From: Microbacterium sp. LWH3-1.2
GTDB lineage: Bacteria; Actinomycetota; Actinomycetes; Actinomycetales; Microbacteriaceae
Assembly (NCBI RefSeq): GCF_040675855.1
Contig: NZ_JBEGIK010000001.1
Location: 3,348,001-3,412,000 of the forward strand
DNA length: 64,000 nt
Direction: 5' to 3'
Shown: one piece after another, positions 45,423 to 53,908 of the stretch
Layout of the letters: each line of letters begins with the position of its first letter
How positions within the stretch are numbered: the stretch's first letter is position 1
The notes under the pieces: generated by a model
What the model was told of the DNA's origin: nothing
The model's input: only the letters and a program-made list of their open reading frames with translations
Databases searched by the model: none
Program-made: the position numbers and the translations under genes

Positions 45423-46687
45423 GACGCTACCGGCGTCCCTGCCTCCGAGGCCGTTCGTTGCGCGCCGATCGCCCACACGTACGGCACCGGCGTCGAGTTG
45501 ATTGCCCAGTCGCCGACGATGCGCTGCTTGAAGATGACGGGATTGTGCGACGAGACGGTGCGGGCGTTCCGCCAGAACCGATCGAGCTTCTTCGACTCGG
45601 AGGTCGCCGAGGCGCTCAGCGCGTTGAGGACCTTGCTGGTCGCCTCCAGCGCCAGGTCGACGAGCACGATCTGCCCCTGGGCCGAGTCCAGCTCGGCGCG
45701 CTGGTTCGCGGCCTCCTCGGCGGCCAGGTCGTGCGAGAAGTGTGCGAGATATGCGTCCTGTGCGGCCTTCGCCGATCGCACCGCGATGGCGCGCGCGGCG
45801 AAGCCCTGCGCCGTCGCGACGCCTACGACCTGCTGCACGAGAGGGTCCTGGCTCCACTGCGGACTGGAGCCGTGGCTGAACACGCGCGTGCGGCTGCGCG
45901 CCTGGCCGGCGACCTCGGAGGCGGCCGCCTGGACGATCCCGGCGAGAGTGGCCAGGTGGACGAGCTGATAGAAGGCGGTCTGATACCGGAAGCGGTCGGT
46001 GAACACAGTGATGTTCGCCTCGTCCACGCGGGCGTTCTCGAGCACCGTCGTGCCGCTCCCGGTCGTGCGCTGACCGAACCCGTCCCAGTCATCGCTGATG
46101 CGCACGCCGTCCTGGTGCGCGCTGACGACCGCGACGACCGCGACGTCGTCCTCGTCGCGGCCGGCGTAGACATCGAGCCAGTCGGCGTAGATGCTTCCCG
46201 TGCTGTAATACTTCGAACCGTTGACGACGAGGTCGTCACCGACGCGACTGACGCGGGTCTTGACGTCGCCGACCTTCACATCGCCCACCTCGGTCCAGGC
46301 GTTCCCGGCGATCTCCCCCGCAACGAAGCGGGCGAACCACCCGGACTGGTCGCTCACCGCATGCTGGTTGAGGCGGTCCTCGACGTACGCGAAGTGACCG
46401 CGCAGGGCCTGTGGGATGTTCGCGTCGGCCGCCGCCAGCTCGGTCAGCAGCTCGATCAACTGGGGAACCGAAGCCCCGCCGCCGCCATACCGCTGCGGCA
46501 CCCGTACGGCGCCGAAGCCAGCCTGCTTGAGGAGCGCGATCTCCTCACGCGGGAGGCGGCGCTCCTGTTCGCGCGCCACCGCGCTGGCCGCGATCCGAGC
46601 GAAGATCGGGCGGAATCGCTCGGCCAGCTGCTCGTAGTCTGCGCCGAGCGAAATCTCGCCGCGCACAGAGCCGGGCACGTGGGTCAT
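45419..46687 (-). CDS. Acyl-CoA-dehydrogenase-fold monooxygenase, SfnC/DszC-like
   Basis: This 422-residue protein has the acyl-CoA dehydrogenase fold with AGFGAVRVPQRYGGGGASVPQLIELLTELAAADANIPQALRGH and GSKYYSTGSIYADWLDVYA, and lacks the catalytic glutamate region of true dehydrogenases. It resembles SfnC/DszC, which use reduced flavin to oxidise sulfur or nitrogen. It leads the minus-strand operon and overlaps the ATP-grasp gene by 4 nt. GAGAGGAC precedes ATG 46687. Confidence 0.87.
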   Translation of the reverse strand: MTHVPGSVRGEISLGADYEQLAERFRPIFARIAASAVAREQERRLPREEIALLKQAGFGAVRVPQRYGGGGASVPQLIELLTELAAADANIPQALRGHFAYVEDRLNQHAVSDQSGWFARFVAGEIAGNAWTEVGDVKVGDVKTRVSRVGDDLVVNGSKYYSTGSIYADWLDVYAGRDEDDVAVVAVVSAHQDGVRISDDWDGFGQRTTGSGTTVLENARVDEANITVFTDRFRYQTAFYQLVHLATLAGIVQAAASEVAGQARSRTRVFSHGSSPQWSQDPLVQQVVGVATAQGFAARAIAVRSAKAAQDAYLAHFSHDLAAEEAANQRAELDSAQGQIVLVDLALEATSKVLNALSASATSESKKLDRFWRNARTVSSHNPVIFKQRIVGDWAINSTPVPYVWAIGAQRTASEAGTPVAS

Positions 46688-46818
46688 GTCGGAGGTCCTC
46701 TCGTATCGGGACGCCCTCCGCGACAGCTCGGGCCTCGTCGAGGCCACGACTGCGAGGGCGATCCGAAGCACGATATGCGCCCCGGGCGTCATCGCTCCAA
46801 CAGATGAGGAGTTGCGAC

Positions 46819-46836
46819 GCGGATTTCGTCATCCGC
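46819..46836. promoter_or_regulatory. Candidate operator in the divergent sulfur promoter
   Basis: GCGGAT-N6-ATCCGC is a perfect dyad in the 284-bp gap between the two divergent sulfur operons. It has the size of a dimeric repressor site. No regulator gene is adjacent. Confidence 0.4.
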
Positions 46837-46971
46837 AGTCATCCAGCGTCAAGAAGCGCATCTTTTCGGGGTCCGAATTGATTCGCCGCTCCTTCGCGGC
46901 CAGGTTCGTCGTCAGCCGTTTATGCGATTCGCCTCGCGCAGTGCTCCGCCGCCGGAGCAAGAAGGAGTGTC

Positions 46972-48102
46972 ATGACCGATTCAGCCGCGGTCCACCAGCC
47001 GCTGAAGTTCGCCTACTGGGTGCCGAATGTGTCCGGGGGCCTCGTGGTCTCCACGATCGAGCAGCGCACGTCGTGGGACTACGACTACAACGTCGAGCTC
47101 GCACGGACCGCCGAGCGGGTCGGCTTCGAATACGCCCTCTCTCAGGTGCGCTACCTCTCGAGCTACGGAGCCGCGCAGCAACACGAGTCCACGTCCACGA
47201 GCCTCGCGCTCCTGCTGGCGACCGAGAAGCTCAAAGTCATCGCCGCAGTGCACCCCGGGCTATGGGAGCCGGCTGTCCTGGCGAAGTTCATTCTGACCGC
47301 CGACCAGTTCTCGAAGGGCCGCGCGGCGGTGAACGTGGTCTCCGGCTGGTTCAAGGACGAGTACACCAAGCTCGGACTGCCGTGGCTCGAGCACGACGAG
47401 CGCTACCGCCGCTCGGGAGAGTTCATCGAGGTGCTGCGCAAGCTCTGGACTGAGGAGAACGTCCAATTCCGCGGCGACTTCTACCGCGTCGACGACTTCA
47501 CGCTCCGCCCCGGCCCCTACCCCGTTGCAGGTCGGCCCCACCCCGAGATCTTCCAGGGCGGAAACTCGACCGCCGCACGTTTCAACGGCGGAGCGCACTC
47601 CGACTGGTACTTCTCCAACGGCAAGGACTTCGACGGCTTCACGGAGCAGTACGACGACGTCACGCGCGTGGCCGCCGAGCACGGACGAACGGTCCGATTC
47701 GGCCTGAATGGCTTCGCGATCGTCCGCGACACCGAGGCGGAGGCGCGCGAGCAGCTGCGCGAGATCATCGCGAAAGCCGACGCCGGGTCGGTCGAAGGCT
47801 TCCGCAGATCGGTCCAGCAAGCCGGGCCGTCGACGGCCGACAAGAAGGGGATGTGGGCCGACTCGACGTTCGAGGACCTCGTGCAGTACAACGACGGGTT
47901 CCGCACGCAGCTCATCGGAACCCCCGAGCAGGTCGCCGAGCGCGTCGTCGAGTACAAGAAGCGCGGCGTCGATCTCCTCCTGCTCGGGTTCCTGCACTTC
48001 CAGGAGGAGCTCGAAGCATTCGGGCAGACCGTGATCCCGCTCGTGCGCGAGCTCGAGGCCGAACTTGAGCGCACCGGCGACCCCGTCGGCGTCGCCCGCT
48101 GA
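46972..48102 (+). CDS. sfnG: Dimethylsulfone monooxygenase, SfnG-like
   Basis: This 376-residue LLM enzyme matches SfnG: FAYWVPNVSGGLVVSTIEQRTSWDYDYNVELARTAERVGF, AVHPGLWEPAVLAKFILTADQFSKGRAAVNVVSGWFKDE and PEIFQGGNSTAARFNGGAHSDWYFSNG. SfnG converts dimethylsulfone and FMNH2 to methanesulfinate for sulfur assimilation. AAGGAGTGTC precedes the ATG at a good distance. It is followed 33 nt later by a DszC-like gene and is divergent from the SfnC-MetY operon. Confidence 0.92.
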   Translation: MTDSAAVHQPLKFAYWVPNVSGGLVVSTIEQRTSWDYDYNVELARTAERVGFEYALSQVRYLSSYGAAQQHESTSTSLALLLATEKLKVIAAVHPGLWEPAVLAKFILTADQFSKGRAAVNVVSGWFKDEYTKLGLPWLEHDERYRRSGEFIEVLRKLWTEENVQFRGDFYRVDDFTLRPGPYPVAGRPHPEIFQGGNSTAARFNGGAHSDWYFSNGKDFDGFTEQYDDVTRVAAEHGRTVRFGLNGFAIVRDTEAEAREQLREIIAKADAGSVEGFRRSVQQAGPSTADKKGMWADSTFEDLVQYNDGFRTQLIGTPEQVAERVVEYKKRGVDLLLLGFLHFQEELEAFGQTVIPLVRELEAELERTGDPVGVAR

Positions 48103-48135
48103 CCCCGATTCACCCCGACCCATCGAGAGGACCCC

Positions 48136-49380
48136 ATGACCGACACGACCTTGACCACCGCGCCCGACCGGCTGCTTGACCGCTGGGAGGAGACGCCTCG
48201 GCCGACCACCGCTGAGCAGTGGCTCGCCCGTGCGCAGGAGGTCGCCGACATCCTCGCTGCCGACGCCGTCGAGCGCGACCGCGCCAACGCGGCGCCGTTC
48301 CATGAAGTCCAGCTGCTGAAGAACGCCGGCCTCGTCACGGCACTCGGCCCCACCGCCCACGGCGGGGCGGGCCTGCGGTGGGACGTCGTGCTGAAGATCG
48401 TGCGCATCATCGCGCGCGCCGACGGCTCGATCGGCCAGCTGCTCGGATACCACTACCTGTGGGCGTGGGCCGTGCGCCTGGTCGGCACCGAGCCGCAGAT
48501 CGCCGCCGTCGAAGAGCTCTACACAGCGAACAACCTGTTCTTCGGCGGCGCGGTCAACCCGCGCGACGGCGACCTCGAGATCGTGGAGGACGGCGACCAG
48601 CTCGTCTTCAACGGACGCAAGTCGTTCTCAACGGGCGGCCGGGTCGCAGACCTCACCGTGCTCGAGGGCGTCCTCCGCGAGACGCACATCTTCGCGATAG
48701 TTCCGACGGCGCAGGAGGGCATCGTCTTCGCCGGCGACTGGGACAACCTCGGCCAGCGGCTGACCGAGTCGGGAGCTGTCGAGATCACCGACGTGCGTGT
48801 CGACTGGGCAGGTGCCGCCGGCTTCGTCGACAAGGTGTATCAGCCCCTCGTCTACAACACCCTCAATGTGCCGGCGCTGCAAGCCGTGTTCAACAACTTC
48901 TACCTCGGTATCGCCGAGGGCGCCCTCGACACCGCCGTGGCCTACACCCGCGAGCACACGCGAGCGTGGCCGTACGGGGGCGAGAACAAGGAGCGCGGCA
49001 TCGAGGAGTTCTACATCCTCGAGGGGTACGGCGAGTTGGCATCCAAGGTCTGGGCAGATGCCGCCCTCATCGACCGGATCGACCAGGAGATCAGCGATGT
49101 CCTGCACGCCCCGCGCGAGGAGCTCACCGAGCGCCGTCGCGGGGAGGTGGCGGTGCGCATCGCCGCAGCGAAGCTGCGGATCATCGACGACGGATTGGCG
49201 GTCGCCACGAAGATCTTCGAGCTGACGGGCGCGCGCGCCACCGCAAACAAGGTCGGCCTCGACATCTACTGGCGCAACCTCCGCACGCACAGCCTCCACG
49301 ACCCGGTGCCGTATAAGAAGCGGGAGGTGGGCACGTTCGTGCTGCGCAACGAGATCCCGCAGCCGACCTGGTACAGCTGA
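48136..49380 (+). CDS. Acyl-CoA-dehydrogenase-fold monooxygenase, DszC-like
   Basis: This 414-residue flavoprotein resembles DszC (dibenzothiophene monooxygenase). Motifs are LLKNAGLVTALGPTAHGGAGLRWDVVLKIVRIIARADGSIGQLLGYHYLWAW, FNGRKSFSTGGRVADLTVL and the C-terminal DIYWRNLRTHSLHDPVPYKKREVG, which includes the flavin-binding stretch. It would use reduced flavin from a separate reductase to oxidise a sulfur compound. AGAGGAC precedes the ATG. It is in an operon with sfnG and ends in a strong terminator. Confidence 0.9.
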   Translation: MTDTTLTTAPDRLLDRWEETPRPTTAEQWLARAQEVADILAADAVERDRANAAPFHEVQLLKNAGLVTALGPTAHGGAGLRWDVVLKIVRIIARADGSIGQLLGYHYLWAWAVRLVGTEPQIAAVEELYTANNLFFGGAVNPRDGDLEIVEDGDQLVFNGRKSFSTGGRVADLTVLEGVLRETHIFAIVPTAQEGIVFAGDWDNLGQRLTESGAVEITDVRVDWAGAAGFVDKVYQPLVYNTLNVPALQAVFNNFYLGIAEGALDTAVAYTREHTRAWPYGGENKERGIEEFYILEGYGELASKVWADAALIDRIDQEISDVLHAPREELTERRRGEVAVRIAAAKLRIIDDGLAVATKIFELTGARATANKVGLDIYWRNLRTHSLHDPVPYKKREVGTFVLRNEIPQPTWYS

Positions 49381-49396
49381 CGCACCTCTCCGTCGG

Positions 49397-49428
49397 CGAA
49401 GACCCCCGGGACGACCCGGGGGTCTTCG
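49397..49428 (+). terminator. Strong hairpin terminator after the sulfur operon
   Basis: A perfect 14-bp stem with a 4-nt ACGA loop (49397-49410 against 49415-49428) starts 17 nt past the stop. No T-run follows, as is usual in this window. Confidence 0.8.
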
Positions 49429-49874
49429 GCTCAGCCGGCGGACATCCAGGGCATCTCCTGGTCGAACGCACCGCTCTCTGCCCGTCATGCGGCGCGAACC
49501 CCGTCATCCATTCGCATCGGCGACCACCGGCGACGCAGGCACCGCCTGTGGGTCCAGCGCGTCGGCACGCCTGGCAGTTCGACGCGTTGACAGCAAGGGG
49601 TCGACGGCGCGACGAGCGCCCGTCGGTCGCCCAGCCGGACGATCGCGAGGAGCCGTCCCGCGGGAGTCTCTTCGGTCGTTCGTCAAGTTCCGGCAAGGTC
49701 ACGTCTGAGGTGGCTGTCGGGATCTGATAATGCAGAGGCGGTGGTGTCTGTCCCCCGAACGGCCGACTTGTGGCGTCAGCGGGCATTGCAGAACGCTAGG
49801 AGGTGGTACTGGTGCTTCTCTTCCTCGCTGTGGCTCAGGGCGCAAGCGGACGCTGGCCGGTGCACGATCTCCTG
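49429..49874. other. Gene-free stretch upstream of the TasA-like gene
   Basis: About 445 bp with no supportable gene. The only candidate signal is GATAAT (49726-49731), a good -10 hexamer without a clear -35; if used, the TasA-like mRNA would have a leader of about 170 nt. Confidence 0.4.
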
Positions 49875-49895
49875 TTTCAGCTGTCACAACTGAAA
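49875..49895. promoter_or_regulatory. Dyad just upstream of the TasA-like gene
   Basis: A near-perfect 21-bp dyad, arms TTTCAG and CTGAAA with TGT/ACA inside, ends 10 nt before the ATG at 49906 and covers the ribosome-binding site. It could be an operator or an RNA hairpin that gates translation. Confidence 0.5.
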
Positions 49896-49905
49896 GGTTC
49901 TCGTC

Positions 49906-50517
49906 ATGAAGACGCCTTCTACGCGAATTCGCACCATTGCCGCCCTCGCTGCCGGACCGGTCGCCGTACTGATTGCCGGCGGAATGGTCTGGCAGGGCTC
50001 GCAGGCCGCGTTCACGGCCACCACCCGCAACGCGGGAAACTCCTGGACCACAGGGAGCGTGTTCCTCACGGACGATGACCTCGGCGCGGCCGCGTTCAAC
50101 GTCGAGAACCTCGTTCCTGGCCAGACGGGCCAGAAGTGCATCGTGGTCACCTCGAATGCCACCGTCCCCGGCGAGGTGCGGCTCTACTCCGACAACCTCC
50201 TGTCCGCGAACGGGCTGGAGGACCGGATCTTCCTCCAGGTCGAACAGGGCACGGGCGGGTCCTTCAACGACTGCACCGGGTTCAGCGCGGCAGGCGCCGC
50301 CATCGCTGATCAGCCACTGTCCACCCTCGCAACGACCCACGCAGATTACGCGACCGGCGGCGCGGCGTGGCAGACCGCCGGAACGGACGGGGAGACCCGC
50401 AGCTACCGGGCAAGCTGGCGTTTCGACACCACGGGCATGACGCAGGCGCAGATCGATGCGCTTCAGGGTGCGAGTGTCGGCATCGACCTGGTGTGGGAGC
50501 TGCAATCGGACGAATAG
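49906..50517 (+). CDS. TasA/camelysin-like secreted protein
   Basis: This 203-residue protein has a signal peptide (MKTPSTRIRTIAALAAGPVAVLIAGG, then MVWQGSQAA) ending before FTATTRNAGNSW, the motif typical of SipW-processed TasA/CalY-like proteins, which form biofilm fibres or act as surface proteases. The mature part is beta-rich with ENLVPGQTGQKCIVVTSN, a conserved stretch in the family, and two cysteines. The same AAFTxTTxNAGN motif recurs inside the neighbouring signal peptidase fusion. The two genes lie 38 nt apart and probably form one operon. Confidence 0.8.
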   Translation: MKTPSTRIRTIAALAAGPVAVLIAGGMVWQGSQAAFTATTRNAGNSWTTGSVFLTDDDLGAAAFNVENLVPGQTGQKCIVVTSNATVPGEVRLYSDNLLSANGLEDRIFLQVEQGTGGSFNDCTGFSAAGAAIADQPLSTLATTHADYATGGAAWQTAGTDGETRSYRASWRFDTTGMTQAQIDALQGASVGIDLVWELQSDE

Positions 50518-50555
50518 TCGACGCGTTGGCCTGACGGCGTGGCGATGACAGCCCT

Positions 50556-53069
50556 GTGACTCCCGAGCCACCGGGACGACTCGAGGGCGGCCTGTTCTCC
50601 GCGGACGGCTGGGCGGCGTTCATCGCGGCCACCGTGTCGCGGCTGTATCTGGGGGTGCTGCTCAGCCTTGCCGTCATCGCCGTGCTGCCCGCGCTCTTGG
50701 GCTGGCAGGCAAGTGTGGTGCGCAGCGGCTCCATGGAGCCGCACATCAGCATCGGTGATGTCGTCGTTGCGGCCGGATTCGATCGCAGTGACCCTGTGCC
50801 GGTGGGCGGTGTTGTCCGGTTCACGAGCCCGGCCGAGGCGGAACCGGACGGGCGGGCGAAGGCTCGGCTGCACCGGATCGTCGGCGTCAACGACGACGGG
50901 ACGTTCACCACGGCCGGCGATGCGAACGCTGATGTCGACAGCACACCGCTGGAACGGAAGCAGATCACCGGCCAGGCCCGCCTGCTGGTTCCGTATATCG
51001 GGTTGCCCGGCCTCTGGCTGAGCAACGGAAACCTGACCGCCCTGGCGCTGTGGTCCGTCGTGACGGTGCTCGCCGTCGCCGCCACGGTCTACGCCAGCCG
51101 CCCCACGGCCATCGCCCTGGGCAGGAATGCCAGCCCCCCGATACCCGTCGACTCTGCGGGCGGTCGCGGGGGCGGACCTGCTGCTGTCAGCAGTCCTGCC
51201 GCGGCCGACTCGCCCACCGCGACCGCTCTGCCCCCCGCGAACCGCAGGGTCTCGATGCGGCGGCTTCGAACGGTGGTCACCGTCGTTCTTGTCCTTGCGC
51301 TGTGCGTCCTGGTGGTGCTCGGCGCATCCGGGTTCACGTCCGCGGCGTTCACGTCGACGACCGCCAATGCGGGGAACAGCTTCCGGGCAGCCGCCGACTG
51401 GGCGCCGCCCAAGGTCAGCATGACCGACCCCGGAACTCCGGTGAAAGATGCCATCACCCTCACCGCGACCGCCAGCGACGCGGAATCCGGGATCCGCGAT
51501 GTCGCGATCCAGTACCTCCGGTCCGACGGCTCCTCCTGGACCACAGTGTGCACCAGGAGCACACCGCCGTACTCGTGCTCATGGAACACCAAGACCGTCA
51601 CGGACGGCTCCTACACCCTCCGAGCGACCGCCACGGACAACGCCGCCCACGCCGCAACCTCCGCCACCGTGGAGACGGTGGTTGCGAACAGCCTGGTGGT
51701 GGTTCTGACGAATCCCGGTGAGATCCAGCGCGGCACGGTGAACCTCCAGACCACGCTCTACAGCCCGGGTACCAGCCTCTACTCGGTGCGGGTGGAGTAC
51801 TCCGTGGCCGGGGCGAACAACTGGAAGACGCTGTGCGCGGCCGTCCTCGCGCCGTACAACTGCTCGTGGGTCACCACGGCCTTCGCCAACGACTACTACG
51901 ACCTGCGCGCGGTCGCCGTCGCCGGCACGACCAGCACGTTCTCCGCGCCGGTGACCGATGTCCTCGTGGACAACCAGGCGCCCACAGTCACCATGACCGA
52001 CCCTGGCACGCCTTTGAGCGGAACGGTGCCCTTTGCTGCCACCGCCGCTGACGCTCATTCCGGCATCGCCCAGGTCGCACTGCAATACTCCCAAGCCGGC
52101 ACCGGCCCGTGGACTAACCTGTGCACTGTCACCGCGGTACCGTACTCCTGCCGCTTCGACACCACGACGTTGCCCGATGGCAGCTACAGCTTCCGCGCCA
52201 TCGCAACCGACGCGGGCGGGCTCAGCACCACATCCGCGACCGTCGCCAACCGCACCGTCAACAACACGATCTCCTCCGTCTCCCTGCAGGACCCCGGGGA
52301 GTATCTCACCGGGATGGTGGCGCTGGCCGCCGCGGCGAACTCGACCGCGGGGGTGGCGTCCGTGGGCATCCAGTACGCCCCCGCGGGAACGACGACCTGG
52401 ACGACAGCCTGCACCGTCACGACCACTCCCTACACCTGCACCTGGGACACCCGAACGCTCGCGGACGGCCTGTACGACTTCCGCGCCGTCCTCACCGATA
52501 CCGCGGCGCGGGAGACGATCTCCGCCACCGTGGCCGCCCGCCGGGTCGACAACAGCCCGCTGCGCGGCACGGATATTCAGACGGCCAACGGCTCCGCGAT
52601 CGCGGGACGGCTCGGCACCGGCGACGCGATGACCTTCACTTACAGCCAGCAGGTCAACCCCGCGACCGTTTCCCCCGGCTGGAGCGGCAGCGCTCTGGCG
52701 GTCACCGTCCGCCTGCGCGACGGAAACCTCGTGGCGCTGGGAAACAACGGCGACACGATCGACATCCAGCGGCAGAGCAGCACAGTGAACCTCGGCACCG
52801 TCAACCTCAGCCAGAACTACGCCAAGCCGCGCAAGACGGTCGTCTACAACGCCACCATGGTGGCGACCACCACCGCCATCAACGGAGTGCCGCGGACCGT
52901 CATCACCGTCACGCTCGGCAGCGTCGCCACCGGCGCGAACGGCCTGCGCACGGTGACCGCGCCATCCACCATGGTGTGGACCCCGACCGCAACTGTCACA
53001 AACCTCACCGGGACACCGTCCTCGCGGGCCCCGGTCAACGAGCCAGGGGCGGTGGACCGGGAGTTCTAG
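50556..53069 (+). CDS. SipW-type signal peptidase fused to Ig-like surface repeats
   Basis: This 837-residue protein begins with an ER/SipW-type signal peptidase I: TM1 (about 28-48), catalytic Ser59 in RSGSMEP, His106 in RLHRIVG (Ser/His type, not Ser/Lys), the TAGDAN box (119-124) and TM2 (160-180). A Pro/Ala-rich linker with a basic cluster (RRVSMRRLR, about 230-238) leads to TM3 (239-259) and then SAAFTSTTANAGNS, a SipW cleavage-like motif. Four Ig-like repeats (about 286-650, each with TDPGTP or similar and a Cys pair) and a C-terminal beta domain follow. TM3 would act as a second signal peptide, so the enzyme may free its own C-terminal adhesin. Start is GTG with a weak ribosome-binding site. 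Confidence 0.88.
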   Translation: MTPEPPGRLEGGLFSADGWAAFIAATVSRLYLGVLLSLAVIAVLPALLGWQASVVRSGSMEPHISIGDVVVAAGFDRSDPVPVGGVVRFTSPAEAEPDGRAKARLHRIVGVNDDGTFTTAGDANADVDSTPLERKQITGQARLLVPYIGLPGLWLSNGNLTALALWSVVTVLAVAATVYASRPTAIALGRNASPPIPVDSAGGRGGGPAAVSSPAAADSPTATALPPANRRVSMRRLRTVVTVVLVLALCVLVVLGASGFTSAAFTSTTANAGNSFRAAADWAPPKVSMTDPGTPVKDAITLTATASDAESGIRDVAIQYLRSDGSSWTTVCTRSTPPYSCSWNTKTVTDGSYTLRATATDNAAHAATSATVETVVANSLVVVLTNPGEIQRGTVNLQTTLYSPGTSLYSVRVEYSVAGANNWKTLCAAVLAPYNCSWVTTAFANDYYDLRAVAVAGTTSTFSAPVTDVLVDNQAPTVTMTDPGTPLSGTVPFAATAADAHSGIAQVALQYSQAGTGPWTNLCTVTAVPYSCRFDTTTLPDGSYSFRAIATDAGGLSTTSATVANRTVNNTISSVSLQDPGEYLTGMVALAAAANSTAGVASVGIQYAPAGTTTWTTACTVTTTPYTCTWDTRTLADGLYDFRAVLTDTAARETISATVAARRVDNSPLRGTDIQTANGSAIAGRLGTGDAMTFTYSQQVNPATVSPGWSGSALAVTVRLRDGNLVALGNNGDTIDIQRQSSTVNLGTVNLSQNYAKPRKTVVYNATMVATTTAINGVPRTVITVTLGSVATGANGLRTVTAPSTMVWTPTATVTNLTGTPSSRAPVNEPGAVDREF

Positions 53070-53107
53070 ATCCCCCAGCCGGCTCTGACAGCCGGATATC
53101 TGAAGAC

Positions 53108-53812
53108 CTACTCGCTCCAGTGCCCGGTTTCGAGGAGCAGTCGCGGGAGTGCGTGCTTGAGCCATTCCCCGAGGTGATCCACGGTCCAGCCCCGATCGAT
53201 AGTGAAGGCGAGGAAGGACTGAGGTGACAGCGTCGTGGCAAGGATGTCGGCCCCTTCCTCGACACTAAGCCCGGCTCGTAGCTGGCCGTGCTCGGCGAGC
53301 GATCGGACCACGCGTACGCATCCGTCGAGCCGCAGTGCTTCGCTCCGCACCCACCACTCGGCGATGTAGGAGTCGGACATATAGGCGGCTCGGCCGACGT
53401 CGCTGATCGCGGACGTGCGTGCATACACCGGCAGCGCTGCGTCCACCCAGAGTTCGAGCGCCTGGACTCCGTCAGGCTCTTCCAGCGCGCGGCTGAATGC
53501 CTCTGTCTCGTCCGGTCGCCCGATCTCGCCGTCGCGCGTGCGACCCAGGACGGCGTTGCCGACGAGTTCTTCCAGCAAGCCGCCCTTCGTGCGGAATCCG
53601 AGGTACACCGTTTGGACGGAGACCCCGGCTCGATCGGCGATGGCCGTCATGGTGGTGTCGTGATAGCCGTGCTCTGTGAACTCGGCCAGCGCGGCATCCA
53701 TGATCCGCCACCGTGTTTCGAGGGCTTTCTGTCGGCGCACGCCGCGGTGGGCGGCGGACGCGCCCGGGGTCCGAGTGTTCCGCCGATCAGGCTCGGCAGG
53801 GGCGTTGGTCAC
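53108..53812 (-). CDS. TetR-family regulator
   Basis: This 234-residue protein has an N-terminal TetR helix-turn-helix (RWRIMDAALAEFTEHGYHDTTMTAIADRAGVSVQTVYLGFRTKGGLLEELV) and a longer variable ligand domain. It is divergent from the glycosyltransferase gene, with a dyad in between, and likely controls it. GTG 53812 is chosen because upstream codons enter the operator region; the start is not certain. Confidence 0.85.
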   Translation of the reverse strand: MTNAPAEPDRRNTRTPGASAAHRGVRRQKALETRWRIMDAALAEFTEHGYHDTTMTAIADRAGVSVQTVYLGFRTKGGLLEELVGNAVLGRTRDGEIGRPDETEAFSRALEEPDGVQALELWVDAALPVYARTSAISDVGRAAYMSDSYIAEWWVRSEALRLDGCVRVVRSLAEHGQLRAGLSVEEGADILATTLSPQSFLAFTIDRGWTVDHLGEWLKHALPRLLLETGHWSE

Positions 53813-53835
53813 ATCGAGAATGATACTAGATACGT

Positions 53836-53858
53836 TCACTAGTGGTGCACTATAGTGA
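53836..53858. promoter_or_regulatory. Candidate TetR operator
   Basis: TCACTA (53836-53841) and TAGTGA (53853-53858) form a 23-bp dyad with GTGCAC near the centre, in the promoter shared by the TetR and glycosyltransferase genes. Confidence 0.5.
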
Positions 53859-53908
53859 CTTGCTAAAGCGAAATCCTCCCGGACATCGTCATCCGTAAGG
53901 GGGTCGAC

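Noticed and set aside
46688-46971. S-adenosylmethionine riboswitch in the divergent sulfur promoter
   Set aside because: No SAM-I core, kink-turn or terminator stem was found; only a 6-bp dyad at 46819-46836 stands out.
51579-53165. 528-codon frame antisense to the SipW fusion
   Set aside because: Composition is Arg/Gly-rich with no recognisable domain, and it is opposite a well-supported gene.
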